A stretch of 64,000 nucleotides of DNA from Amaurobius ferox. Taxonomy: Eukaryota; Arthropoda; Arachnida; Araneae; Amaurobiidae. The notes below the pieces were generated by a model. That model saw only the letters and a list, made by a program, of their open reading frames with translations. It did no database searches and had not been told where the DNA came from. Below are positions 45,501 through 57,420 of the stretch, one piece after another (within the stretch, counting starts at the first letter, position 1; each line of letters starts with the position of its first letter). The position numbers and the translations under genes are program-made. The stretch lies in the NCBI GenBank assembly GCA_951213105.1, contig OX578148.1:144218043-144282042 (forward strand). The letters are read 5' to 3'.

Positions 45501-45823
45501 TTAGTCTGTCAACGATGGAAGCAGAATATGTTTCATTGGCAGAAGCTGCGAAAGAAATTATTTGGCTGCAAAATATCATTGAGGAATGTATGAAGCTAGG
45601 GAAAAAATTTAACAGACATAATAGCATAATCTACTGTGACAACCAAGCTGCAATTAATTTTTCAAATTCTCCAATTGAGAATAACGGAACCAAACATATT
45701 CACATAAAATATCATTTTCTGAGAAATTTAGTTGAGAATGAAACTTTTAAGATCATCTTTATAAATACCAAAGAAAACATAGCAGATTATTTTCAAAGCC
45801 AATTACCAAGGATAGAGCATTAA
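42501..45823 (+). pseudogene. pol: A1 pol: protease end, integrase, RT, RNase H
   Basis: Resumes at IKMFSKLSKCKDTSMSLAVG. Pre-integrase LWHRRYGHINSDYLHQT, integrase LLHMDVCGPM (about 43220), RTDNGMEFC (about 43415) and EQNGVSERFN (about 43510). Stops or shifts occur at 43359, 43550, 44093, 44190, 44448 and 44514, plus a duplication in the RT near 44630-44670. RT catalytic FYVDDIVLF is near 44880. RNase H runs 45000-45823, with CYSDSDFAANRDD, LSTMEAEYVSLAE, CDNQAAINFS and TKHIHIKYHF. Too damaged to act. Confidence 0.85.
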
Positions 45824-46014
45824 AATTTTGTAATCAAATTTTCAAAAACCCAAATGATTAAAATTGTAACTTCTAAATTTTTCTTTCTTGTACAAATATG
45901 GTTAGGATATCATATAATTTATTCCTCCCTCTTTGATACAGATACTTGTATCTAGAGTATATATACATGTATTGTTTACAATGAACTTTTAAAAAAATTT
46001 TTACATTACACTAA

Positions 46015-46048
<34 letters not shown>

Positions 46049-46791
46049 GTTTTCAATTCTCGCATAAGACAACTATGCTTATGTGCATAACTTGTGTGTT
46101 TACTCCTTGTTATCATACACTTGGTTATGATTCATTGATGAAAAACTACTTCCTTAAATTTTTATATGAATACAACACAGAAAGAAAAAAATCTTTCATT
46201 ATCTGTGTCACTGCTGTTAGTATTAATAACGTATACTGGTCTTGGACAGAGATAATGAACAACTATAACTTAAATTTAATATTTATAGTAAATTTTTTTA
46301 ATCTTAAAAATTGAATTTAATAGCTATACATAAAATTTTCTACAACTTGAATTTGATATTTATAGTAAATTTTTAATATTGAATTTAATAGTTATACATA
46401 AAATTTTCTACAACTTGAATTTGATATTTATAGTAAATGTTTAATCTTACATATTGAATTTAATAGTTATACATAAAATTTTCTACAACTTGAATTTGAT
46501 ATTTATAGTAAATTTTTAATCTTAAATGTTAAATTTAATAGTTATACCTAAATTTCTTGAAACTTAAATTTTGATAGTTATACTAAATTTTTTGGAACTT
46601 AGTGTTTCGATGATATCTAAAAGCTTCTTTCAATGATAAATTTTTTTTTGCTTAACATGAAAGTGATATATATACTTTATGGTTTAGCTGTATAGTAAAG
46701 AACTTGACATTTTTGCTGTTATGTTTTTTAGAGTAAATTCATTGATTTAGCATGTGCGCCGAGATTTGGAGTTTTGCATGAGGGGGCAGAT
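45824..46791 (+). repeat. A1 3' tail, AT microsatellite, subterminal repeats, polypurine tract
   Basis: Non-coding tail parallel to that of A2 and A4. Holds (TA)n near 46018-46045, about four units of the ttgaatttgatatttatag / aattttctacaactt repeat (46260-46560) and polypurine tract GCATGAGGGGGCAGAT immediately before the LTR. Confidence 0.75.
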
Positions 46792-47730
46792 TGTTGGAAA
46801 CTTGGTTCTGTTTTTGTCGTGATTCTCATTTTCGTGGGAACGTGTCTTCATTTTAAGAATGGTTTTTCTGTTCCCGTGAACGACTCGTGATGAGAACAGA
46901 ACATGCCATTCATGCAAATCGCCTTCTTGCCGCGTGCGCATCCTGATTTGCAAATTGTGAGGGCGCTGCTGTCAACAATTGTGTTCCGCAGCGTACCCAT
47001 CACTGTGTACATATGCTAGGACGCATTTTCAGTTATTTATGGTATGTATGTACTGTATGAATGGTTGAATTGGTCTTAACGTTGACTTATGGTTTGATGA
47101 AATGGTCTATGATCGAATGATCTGATGCTTAGCAAATACTCGGTTTGAGTATGTTGCGGTAGGTTAGCGTTTTCAGCTAAGTTGCTTATACAAAAGTACG
47201 AGCTAAGTTCTGATAGTTTTATTTCGGAAAGTGAGATAAAATGATTTTAGTTTTGGCTCTTTCAATTTTAAAGAGATCAAGTTAATTTTTCGCAGTCTTG
47301 GACTCAGTGTAATGTCATGACGTGTGCCCTGACGATGGTGGTTTCATAAACAAGCACGACATTAGTGGTTATGTAGCTTTTCTCTACTTACCAATGTTAT
47401 AGCAACAGTATAAGTAACAGAGTGTGTATGCCTAGTCATAAACTGTTTATCAACCTTTTTCATGAGCTTGCTAGCTCATTTTTTGTACATACTGTTTGGC
47501 TTTGCAACGACGTTACAGTGTTTTGTAACCATATCTTAAGCAATGGATCTCAAGATAATAAAAGTGCTGTTTGTGTTTGATGAATTTGCCTTTCATTAAT
47601 GAACACTTTACAACTGCATCTTACCCTCTGCTAAACTTCTGCTTTGCCAACAGTGACATCAGCACGTCAGGTTATAAGGAAAGGGGAAACAGCGGCAAAA
47701 ATTTTCTTAAATACTTCCCTGTCGCCAGCA
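46792..47730 (+). repeat. 3' LTR of A1
   Basis: TGTTGGAAAC to GTCGCCAGCA, 939 bp. It matches 3356-4298, including the extra segment after the TATA box that A2 lacks. Followed by TSD GTTGC. Confidence 0.85.
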
Positions 47731-47800
47731 GTTGCGAATTGCGGGCCGATTGCCGCGCAGTCGCAATTGATGTGATTCCTGTTAGAAAGACTGTAATTCC

Positions 47801-48427
47801 TGTTAGAAAAACTTTAGTTGTAAACAAGCACGTACGTGAATCGGTCGATGTACAGTCTAAAATCAAAAAGATACTTTGTTATGATTGGCTTATCGCTTTC
47901 AGATCGCTTGTTAAGAAGTTTTACCCCCATCGTCTGTGGTCCTGCAAATTGAGACGTCAACTTCCGGTTTATGCTAATTTCTACTTCAACTGATTAGAGA
48001 TTAGCATACTCCGGAAGTAAAACATTAACGACAACTTCGATGATACTGGGCTATTTAAGCTAGTGCTTGTATCAGTTGATGGTGTTGATTATCGCTTCGT
48101 CTTCATGATATAACATCATGATTACGTTTGATCGGTATCTTCATGTATGCCAGATATGACAATATTAATGGCTGATGTTTGTTAGGCCTGAACTGCTGTT
48201 AAGTCTACTGTAATTATTCAAGACTTGTATTCAACGATTTGCAAATATCTTTTCCAAGTTATGGAAAGTGATAAAGTCTTATGTTATTTTAATGTTTTGA
48301 GTTCGTGAAAATAAATTTCATTTTTTTTTCACGTTGACTATTTTCTGCTTACATCCGCTACGACACTCTGCTAACATCTGGTTCTTTTTCGAATGGATAA
48401 AATTCAACAAATTTCAAGTTACCAGCA
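47801..48427 (+). repeat. 5' LTR of B2
   Basis: TGTTAGAAAA to TTACCAGCA, 627 bp, TATA-like gggctatttaagc near 48048, AATAAATTT near 48312. Just upstream, attcctgttagaaa already occurs at 47775, so the target plus first bases of the LTR appear twice in tandem. Confidence 0.8.
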
Positions 48428-48549
48428 GTGGGTTATGGGCCCTAGCAGCCCTTGTATAGCAGCAAACTAGTACCAACAAAGTAGTTTCAAAACATCAAGT
48501 GAAAGACGAACGAGCCCCGAGACGGGGACCGCAGCAGCAGTGTACGAAA

Positions 48550-49420
48550 ATGGCGACACCGGACATGGAGAAGCTCAGGAAAGATAATTTCTCCACATGG
48601 AGTACGGATATAAAGTTCATGTTAATGAATAAAGGACTTTATGGATTCCTCACAGGTACGGAGGAAAAACCTGATGCGGAAACGACCAGGAAAGAAAAGG
48701 TGGAATATCAAAGACGTAAAGAGAGAACACTTTCAACACTCTACTACAGTCTAGAGGCGGAGTACCGCGATTTGATTTCATCAGTGGAGGAACCTGTGTC
48801 AGCATGGAACACCTTGAAAGACCAATTCGAACCAAAATCCAGGGCTGGACTCATGAGGCTCTTTGGCAACTTCTTCAGTGAGAAACCAGTGCCGGGAGAA
48901 TTGATTGGACTATTCATTGCAAGGATTAAAAGATGGGTAATCAAGCTGAAAGATGCAGGCTACCCAATGGCCGAGGTTCTGGTAGCTTTCCAAACAATTA
49001 GACATCTCGATGAGGACTACCGTGGTATAGTGTAGACCCTTTACAGATTGCCGGACGATGCTTTTACACTAAAGCACATCGAGACTGAACTGCTCGCCGA
49101 GGAGGATTGGATAGTTCTGGAAGAGCATGACGAGCAACAGAACGGAAGTAAGACTTTAGCATTTAAAGTATGTAACTCTAAAACTACAAAATTGTTTAAA
49201 TCTAAAAGTACTTCTTCCAAAAATGTAAATCCTAGTAAAAAAGTAGGTCTTTGTCATAAATGCAAGGCATATGGCCATTTAAAAGCTAATTGCAAATCCT
49301 ATCTTACTAAATTAAGTGAAATACAGTCTAGTATTTTAAATTGTAATACTGAATCGACTGACACATTCGGTTGGGTTGTTGATACGGCAGCAACTAAGCA
49401 TTTTAAGGAACTACAAGCTT
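48550..49420 (+). pseudogene. gag: B2 gag, zinc knuckle, protease start
   Basis: MATPDMEKLRKDNFSTWSTD to RHLDEDYRGIV, then TAG at about 49033. It continues in the same region as LPDDAFTLKHIETELLAEED. CCHC knuckle CHKCKAYGHLKANC (about 49255) and protease WVVDTAATKHF (about 49372). An 11-bp tandem duplication (aaggaactaca) near 49406 shifts the frame at the protease. Confidence 0.8.
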
Positions 49421-51400
49421 AAAGGAACTACAATGTCCTTAGCTGCCGGTGATCAAGAAAGCATAATCGAAGGTGTCAGATCGATCAGTACGTATGTTAA
49501 AATCAATAATGTGAAAAATTTCATTCATTTGACAAATGTAATGTATTCACCTAGATTGAGGAGAAACTTAATTGCTGCTTCAATTCTAGAAGAGCAACAA
49601 TGTAATTTCACCGGAAAAAATGGTTTCCTTACTTTTTACAAGCCTGACGGCAGTAAATGGTTTTATGCCAAAAGAAGAAACGGTATGTATTTCCTTCGAC
49701 CTCAATACGAGACAAAATCTAAAAATTTTAATGTTGAGAAGTCTAAAGGAAATGTAAATGCTAAACCTAAGCCGGAAAATGAAAATTCTAGTGATTTTGA
49801 AAGTAAAAAATAAAAATGAGTCATCTGTTTGTAAAACTGAAAATAATGATCATTCTTTTAAAAATCAAAGTAACAAAAGTAAGTTTAAAATTTGTAAAGT
49901 TGAAGATTGTGATAATGATCAAAGGAATAATGTAAATAGAAAAGCCAGTAAAGTTTTTTAAATGTAAAATTGTAAACTCTAATACTAGTATTTTTAAACC
50001 TAGCAAGCCTTTAAGTTTGACGTTTTTAAAAGTTCAAGCAATGTAAAATCACCCATTGAAGTCGGGGGAAATACAAGGTTATGGCATAAAAGGTTTTGTC
50101 ACATCAATTTTGAATATTTACATCACACATGTAAAGTATCAGCTATTAAAGGATTGCCTAAAATCAGTGTTCGGAAAATCAACTGTAAATGTTGTAAATT
50201 GGCAAAAACAAAAATAATTTCGTTCAAACCCATAGGCAGAATAAGATCGGAAAAACCATTAGAACTATTCCATATGGACGTATGCGGGCCAATGCCAAAA
50301 CCATTGCGTGGAGGTGCTAAATATTTTCTTAGCATAACCGATGATTTTTCACGCAAAGTAACTATGTATCCTATGAAACGAAAATCTGAAGTTTTTGATA
50401 AGTTCAAACAATTTCAACATCGAGCAGCGAGATTTCTAAATACCAAACTTTTAAGTGTCAGGACTGACAACAGTAGGGAGTTTTGTAACACTGAGTTTGA
50501 AAAGTTTTTAAAAACACAGGGAATCAAAGCGGAAAGAACAAACACGTACACACCCAAACCGTCCGGCCACACAAGCAGCAACCATAAGCCTTCGGGTTGG
50601 TCGTGTGGTCTGGGCTTTCTACACCCGAACCGTACACATCCAAATACACCCGTTTCCGAGAGGTTTAACTTAACTGCTTTGTATTGTGTTAGCGCAATGT
50701 TAAACGATAGCAATCTGAAGGACGTCTTTTGGGCAGAAGCTTTACTCTGTTTTGCATACGTTAAAAATCGGATATGCCACAAGTTTAAGAATTTGACACC
50801 GATTGAGTTGTACAGAGGCAAAAAGCTATCAGTTGCTCGCCTCAGAGTGTTTGGGTGCTAAGTTTTTGTAGGCAAGCCTAAAGAATTTAGGGGGAAACTT
50901 GATATGAGGGCACAAGAGGGCATTATGGTGGGATATGCACTGAAAACTCGGGGGTATAGGATATGGCTGTTGAATGAAGGGAAAATAGTGGAAACTAAAA
51001 ATGTTAGATTTAATGAAGCAGAGGAAGGCGATCAGGGACCCAATGTAAATCAGAATCCTAAAGAAAATTTTATTTTTTCATCTCACGAACTCACCTATCC
51101 AGACTCGTCTGACGAGGAGTATGTGGAGGGGGGAAAAGACAATTCATCAGAGGAAGATCAAGACTGCGGAAATGGGGTCCTCTGGTGATGATCATCAAGT
51201 TCCCGATCCAGATACTACTTGGATCAGAAAAGTCATTCCGAGAATGACTGGAACAAGAAAAGATGTTTATTGCTATTATAAAGGAAAGGGACCTAGATTG
51301 AGATCACTAAAAGACAGAAAATTTTTGTGAAAAAAATAAAATAAAATTTGATAAAAAGTTTTTCAATTTTAAGGGGGATCAAGGGAGATCTTGGGATCGG
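49421..51400 (+). pseudogene. pol: B2 protease end, integrase and linker
   Basis: MSLAAGDQESIIEGV and SPRLRRNLIAASILEEQ, then a Lys/Asn-rich stretch with frameshifts (49800-50040). Next the pre-integrase (LWHKRFCHINFEYLHHTCKV) and integrase LFHMDVCGPM (about 50270) and RTDNSREFC (Gly replaced by Ser). The conserved TPEQNGVSER is interrupted: 32 residues (KPSGHTSSNHKPSGW onward) replace EQNG before VSERFN, widening the D-to-E spacing. A TAA replaces Lys in FGCKVF at about 50859. The linker is acidic with further shifts. Confidence 0.8.
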
Positions 51401-52972
51401 CCAGAAGCCAACATTGTAGAGATCCAAATTCCTAGGAACTACAAGGAAGCGGCTGATTCACCCCAATCCAAAGAATGGAATACAGCCATCGCAGATGAAT
51501 TAGGTGTCATGAAGGAAAGAGGTGTCTGGGACTTAGTGCCTGCACCTGTTTCCGACTGAGTAATCAGTTGCCGTTGGATGCATACCGTCAAAAGAGACGA
51601 AAGGGGTGAAGTTAGCAGATATAGAGCTAGACTTGTAGCTCAGGGATTTAACCAGGAAAAGGGGCAAACTTACGAAGAAGTGTTTAGCCTGGTAATTAAC
51701 TTTACAATCGTAAGGATGTTTTTTACTATTTTTGTGTGTTTATTAGGGTGGTTCCATACTCAGCTTGACATCAAATGTGCATATTTATATGCCAATCTCA
51801 GTAAAAAAATATTCATGAAACAGCCCCCAGGATTTTTTGACAAAAACAAAAGTGGATATGTATGTCAGCTAAATAAAGCGATTTATGGCTTGCACCAAAG
51901 TGGCAGAGAATGGTACCTTGAATTAGACCAGGTTCTCAGAAAACTCATTTCATAAAGTTTAAGTGGTGCAATTGTGCATATAATTTTAATAAGAAGGTTT
52001 TATTGATTGTTTATGTTGATGACATAATATTATTTGCCAAAAATCAAATGGATCTATACTCTAACTTCGTTACTAAAAACTAAATTTGACATTAAAATGT
52101 TAGGAAAAACAAAAATGTTATTAGGGATTGAATTTGAGGAAAAACATGATAAACATTTCATCCATCAAAATCAATACATCGCAAAAATTTGTGACAAATT
52201 CTCAAAGTTTAAATATCCTATTTCTAGTTTACCCATAGCTAAAGGTATAGTTTTAAGCAAAACAGATTGTCCAGCAAATCATGCAGAAATCGAACAAATG
52301 AAGAATATACCTTACAGAAACTTATTAGGTTGTTTATCATTTCCTGCCAGCAGAACTAGACCTAATATTAGCTATGCCGTAAACATCTTATCCCAATTTC
52401 AGGAAAACCCAGGCATTAAACACTGGGATGTTTTACTTAAACTTCTAGGGTATGTAGATAAAATAAGGGATTTTAAACTAAACTTATCAAACATTCAATC
52501 TGTAAATTTAAATTGTTTTACTGATTCTGACTTTGCAGCTAATCGGGATAATAGAGTACCTATTTCATGGAGGACATTTAAACTCAAATGTGTAAGTTTA
52601 TCTACAATGGAGACTGAATATATCTCATTAACCGAATCGGCAAAGGAAATGGTATGGGTACAGAACATATTACTTGAATGTACTAAACTTAGCGTTAAGT
52701 TAGGAAATAGTATAATATTCTGTGATAACCAAGCAGCCATAAACTTTTCCAATTCGCCCATTGAGAATCATAGAACCAAACACATTGATGTTAAATATCA
52801 TTTCTTAAGAAATCTAGTGGAAAAGAAGCTCTTTAAGATTAAATTTGTAAATAGCAAAAATAACAAAGCTGACAGTTTTACGAAACCTATCACAAAAGAA
52901 GCAATCTCATCTTTAAACATCTTAAGAAGTTTTAATGTGAAATCTAATGTAAACAAGTCAAATTCATTCTAA
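51401..52972 (+). pseudogene. pol: B2 reverse transcriptase and RNase H
   Basis: RT from about 51490 (MKERGVWDLVPAPVS), a stop at 51558, then HTVKRDERGEVSRYRARLVA through LHQSGREWYLELDQ. One A is missing near 51942 compared with B1, which shifts the frame before the catalytic VYVDDIILFAK (about 52009). RNase H 52085-52972 has CFTDSDFAANRD, a 12-residue deletion before VPISWRTFK, then LSTMETEYISL, CDNQAAINFS and TKHIDVKYHF. Confidence 0.8.
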
Positions 52973-53535
52973 ATTGCATAGTTGTATTTTTCAAAAATTA
53001 ACTTCAACACTTTTTCAAAACCCGCATTGCGTAGTTTAGTTACCAATGTGTTTATACTGTGTGGCGAAGATTTTAAAGTCTTTGATACAAACTAAAAATA
53101 ACTTATACATTTTTTCAATCTCATGTAGTAGCTTCAGTTTAAAGCTTGTGTTTGTAAAGCTTTGTAGCTTTCAGTGTGTGGCGAAGTATTTGAAGGTTTA
53201 AGATTTTCGATGTAATATACAAACTTTTTCTACATTCCCTCAACATGTAGTTTAGATACTGTTGAGTTTATACTGCGTAGCGAAGTATACAAGATTTGAA
53301 AATTTGTATTTCCTGTATTTGACACAGAGATATTTTTAAATTTATTTTCTCATGTAAATTGTATCATGATGTATTTTATACTTTTTTTAAACTTTGTCTT
53401 GAAAATATAACTATACACTGAAATTTATACATATTTTGAAACTCTATAATGTAGTATATGTTCAACTGAAATTTAAATTTGATTACTACTTGTATTTATG
53501 TGATTAGATAACTCAATCTGCAGGAGGGGGCCGCT

Positions 53536-54151
53536 TGTTAGAAAAACTTTGGTTGTAAACAAGCACGTACTTGAATCGGCCTAAAAGCCAAAAGATACTT
53601 TGTTATGATTGGCTTATCGCTTTCGGATCGCTTGTTAAGAAGTTTTACCCTCATGGTCTGTGGTCCTGCAAATTGAGACGTCAACTTCTGGTTTATGCTA
53701 ATTTCTACTTCAAATGATTAGAGATTAGCATACTTCAGAAGGAAAGCATTAACTACAACATCACTGATACTGGGCTATTTAAGCTAGTGCTTGTATCAGT
53801 TGATGATGATTATCGCTTTGTCTTCGTGATATAACATCATGATTACGTTTGATCAGTATCTTCATGTACGCCAGCTATGACAATATTAATGGCCGATGTT
53901 TGTTAGGCCTGAACTGCTGTTAAGTCTACTGTAATTTTTAAAGACTTGTATTCAACGATTTGCAAATATCTTTTCCAAGTTTAGGAAAGTGATAAAGTCT
54001 TATGTTATTTTAATGTTTTGAGTTCGTGAAAATAAATTTCGTTTATTTTTTTTCATGTTGACTATTTTCTGCTTACATCAGCTACGACACTCTGCTAACA
54101 TCTGGTTCTTTTTCGAATGGATAAAATCCAACAAATTTCAAGTTACCAGCA
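53536..54151 (+). repeat. 3' LTR of B2
   Basis: 616 bp, same ends as the 5' LTR, with small deletions relative to it. Followed by TSD ATTCC. The preceding 560 bp is a non-coding tail with three ttgtgtggcgaag / actgcgtagcgaag-like repeats near 53060, 53180 and 53275. Confidence 0.8.
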
Positions 54152-54156
54152 ATTCC

Positions 54157-55724
54157 GTAGCTACATGTGAATAGCAGTCAATCGCGATTTGGGCGCACTA
54201 AAAGTACTACGTGTTTCTAATTAGCGAGATATTTTATAGAAAACTATAAGTGTCTTCCCCGCTTGCGTGGGTCGCAAATTTGATCAAATAAAATTTTGCT
54301 TTTTTTTATAGGATTCTTTCATGGATTTTAATTATGTTCTTTCTGAGTATTTCCCGCATTTTTCGTGTTTTCTGCGAACGAAAATTCCTTCCCCTGTAAC
54401 AGTATGTCTACAGGTTACAAAAATCCCGAAAATGTCGTGAAATTGGCCATATATACCCCAAAAATGTCGCAAAATTTGAACAAAGCCACGAATTTTTTAT
54501 CAGCATTTCTTTCTTACATCTGAAAATCTGTTTCTCCATGATTGCGAAAATGGCACTCGCATATAGTGATTCACACAGTTTTTGAGGAGAGATGACCAAT
54601 GAATATCTTTTTGCCATTTTGACAATATATTTTGATCAATTGCATTTTTTTATAATTATTTAGTTTAATATACAAAGAATAAAAACCTAACCATTTTTCT
54701 ACCGTATTATTAATAAAATGAAGAGTTGTTTTGCAGCAGCATCACGAAAATCTGCCTTTGTATGCGATCCTCGGCATATCTCGTTTAATTTGAAAAATAT
54801 TTCCCACTTTTCCAATCTGTTTGCATTGACTACAGTGTTTGTAATTGTTTCGCGTTTTATACAGAAAAATTATTTTAGTATTATTTAAGAAATAAAGGGC
54901 TATTTTGAAAACAAAAGGAAGAAAGTCGACACTTTTCAAACAAAATGGCTAAAATCACATGACTGGCTTGAGATTCAACAAAAAAACGATGCAACCCTTA
55001 TGTTCTACAAGTTTTGTAAAAAATACAAAAAAAAAAAAGAATCCATTTTCAAATGGCAAGTCAAAATTATTACCTAATTCCATTTGCCTAGTGAAATAGT
55101 GTTCGTCGATATTCGCCTTCGGCGATCAAAAATCGTTAAACTTTTAATTGCTATTGCTGCATGAAAATTGATCATAAAATGATTTTAGAAACCAAAATAT
55201 AAAGTAAATACAGTCGACCTTCGACTTTTGCAGTTTACAGACAGAAAAATCGTAAATTCGCATGTGAGTCATTTTACTTAAAATAACCCATGTTTTTATA
55301 TCAGCAAATAAAATCATACCGTAAGCATGGGGGAAGTCAGAAATTTGAGTATTTTTGCTAACTAGTGTGTGTGTGTGTGCGTGGGGGGGGGGGGGGTATA
55401 TAATTACCAAAAATGTGCTTACTTAATACTTAAACGACTCCTAATTAATTTTTAAAAAGAATGTTAGTAAGAATGTTAAAAGAATGTAAGTTTTAAGAAT
55501 TAAAAAATTTAAATGTCGAAGAATATGAGTTATAGTTAATGCTTTCTTTTTTATTACTTTCTAAATTAGCATGGTAAAAAAAAAAAAAAATGAAATTTTA
55601 AGTTTCTCTCCTTATGACAGAAAATCTCTCCCAAAATTTTCTGGAAGGAGAGAAATTCTTCCCCTCTTTCCCTGTTAAGAAGAGAAGTGAATTTTATAAC
55701 GTAAGGAAAAAACTCTGAGAAACT
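54157..55724. other. Low-information DNA with simple repeats
   Basis: No supported gene. Contains hairpin attcgccttcggcgat near 55111, a (TG)n run near 55366-55380 joined to a 14-G tract (55383-55396), and A-runs near 55030 and 55577. The first 250 bp continue the short repeat that B2 entered. Confidence 0.5.
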
Positions 55725-57237
55725 ATGGGCATTTATTTATCTAGAATTCAACAAATTGCCAGAATGCTAGAAGATGCTGGAAAGAAGGAACCTGAAGATG
55801 AGGTGGCATATCAAATGATTGAAAGTTTGCCTTTGGAATATGATGGAGTGGCTCAACAAATTTATCAGTTAGATGACAAAAATTTCATGCCCAATAAAGT
55901 GACACTGATGTTATTAGCTGAAGAAGGACGGTTGATTTCTAGGTAGCCTGTGAAGAGTGGCAAACAAGCTGGGGTATTAATATCAGAAAAAAGAAAAGTT
56001 TACAAACTAAACTTTGTGAAAATGGAAAAGAAAGGACTTACTTGTTACATTTATGGGAAGCTTGGCCATATAGCAAAAAATTGTTTTTCTAAAAATAAAT
56101 CAAGATTTAATAAAAGAAAAAAATGGCTTTTCATCCAAGAAAAGTGATGCTTATTTTATATCGTCAATGTACACAGCTACAAACTCTACAGATTGGGCAA
56201 TAGATACTGCTGCCACAGATCACTTTTACAACCAAAGGAGTTGGTTTATTAATTTTAAAGCTTTACAAAAAAATGAAGCTGCTCTGGATGAAAACACTAC
56301 AAGAATTGTTGGTACTGGGATTATAGCTATGGAGATAAGAAGTGGAGCAAACACAGTTCAGCTGACATTGCATAATGTATGCTATGCTCCCAATATGACA
56401 CAAAACCTTACCTATGGTCGACTTATTGATCAAGCTGGCTACAATGCCATTTTAGGAAACAGAAAAATTGATGTATTTCGGCTAAATGGAAGCTAGTTTT
56501 TAATGGCTCCTATGTACGATAATTTTTATATTGTTAAAGGTAAGATTATTATTATTATTAGAGATGTCAAGAAAGATCCCCCTAAAGAAGCACACAGTAT
56601 TTATCTCAAAAACAGTTTATCGTTATGGCATGCAAGATTTGGACATCAAAATTATGAAAATATTTTGAAGATGTCAAGGAAAGAAACAGTTCATAGTCTT
56701 GAAGAAGTAAGAGGATCTATTGATCTATGTGCAAATTGGCAAAACTTACCAAGAAAGAGATTCCCGAAAGAGACTTAAAGAGATTCCTGATAAAACAACC
56801 AACCAAGTTCTGGAATTAGTTCATATGGACATTTGGAGACCATTACCAGTAATATCCAGGAAGAGCATTATACTTTCTAAACATAATAGATGATTATTCA
56901 AGAAAAGTTACAATTTATTTGATGAAGGATAAGAAGAATGTTTTTAGCAGTTTTATAATGAATATAAAGCTGAAGTGGAGAGAAGACTAGGAAGGCAGAT
57001 ACAAAGAGTTTATGCTGATAACAGTACGGAATTTTGCTCAAATCAATTTGAACAGCACCTGAAATCTTATGAAATTAAGCATGAACATACCAATGTATTT
57101 TCGCCGAAGATGAATGGAATAGCTGAAAGGTACAATCATACTGCACTTGAAGGAGTCAGAGCCCTTCAAGGAGGAAAATTGGCAAAAGAATTCTGGGCTG
57201 AAGCCTTTATGACTTTTATGTACCTAAAGAATAGGTT
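55725..57237 (+). pseudogene. gag-pol: Family D copia relic: gag, knuckle, protease, integrase
   Basis: Gag IYLSRIQQIARMLEDAGKKE and MIESLPLEYDGVAQQIYQLD; knuckle CYIYGKLGHIAKNC, with the second Cys changed to Tyr; protease WAIDTAATDHFYNQ (about 56195). Pre-integrase LSLWHARFGHQNYENIL and integrase VHMDIWRPLPV, VYADNSTEFCSNQF, MNGIAERYNHTALEG and FWAEAFMTFMYLKNRF. Four or more stops and shifts. 5' part of gag, RT and RNase H are absent. Distinct from families A-C. Confidence 0.75.
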
Positions 57238-57420
57238 CACTGGTGGCGGAGTCATAGGGCAAGGGGGGGAGGCTGCCTCCTCTAGAATTCTGAACTGGGG
57301 GCAATAGATACTGCTGCCACAGATCACTTTTGCAACCAAAGGAGTTGGTTTATTAATTTTAAAGCTTTACAAGAAAATGAAGCTGTTCTGGATGTAGGCA
57401 CTACAAGAATTGTCCTCCTA
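57238..57420 (+). repeat. Insert plus duplicated D protease segment
   Basis: About 65 bp of foreign sequence (ttcactggtggcggagtcat onward, with a G7 run) interrupts the integrase. Then 57303-57415 repeats 56198-56310, again encoding AIDTAATDHFCNQRSWFINF, here with Cys where the first copy has Tyr. The second copy is thus less mutated at that site. Confidence 0.65.

Larger units (their letters stand above)
3356..47730 (+). mobile_element. A1: Ty1/copia element stretched to 44 kb by nested insertions
   Basis: The 5' LTR (3356-4298) is preceded by GTTGC (3351-3355) and the 3' LTR (46792-47730) is followed by GTTGC (47731-47735), a 5-bp TSD as copia integrase makes. The gag and protease coding halves at 4478-6604 continue at 42501 with only four bases missing compared with A2, so both halves belong to one element. 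Without insertions A1 would be about 7.3 kb. It holds A5 in gag and the very large B1 complex in the protease region. Its pol has many stops and frameshifts. Confidence 0.85.
47801..54151 (+). mobile_element. B2: complete family B copia element with decayed coding
   Basis: 6351 bp, 5' LTR 47801-48427 and 3' LTR 53536-54151, flanked by ATTCC (47796-47800 and 54152-54156). Primer site gggttatgggccct at 48429. Polypurine tract CTGCAGGAGGGGGCCGCT just before the 3' LTR. All copia domains are present in order, but stops and frameshifts interrupt each, and the integrase carries an 84-nt in-frame insertion. Confidence 0.85.

Noticed and set aside
48428..48450. tRNA gene at the GGTTATGGGCCC sites
   Set aside because: Only a short primer-complementary stretch exists, with no cloverleaf around it.
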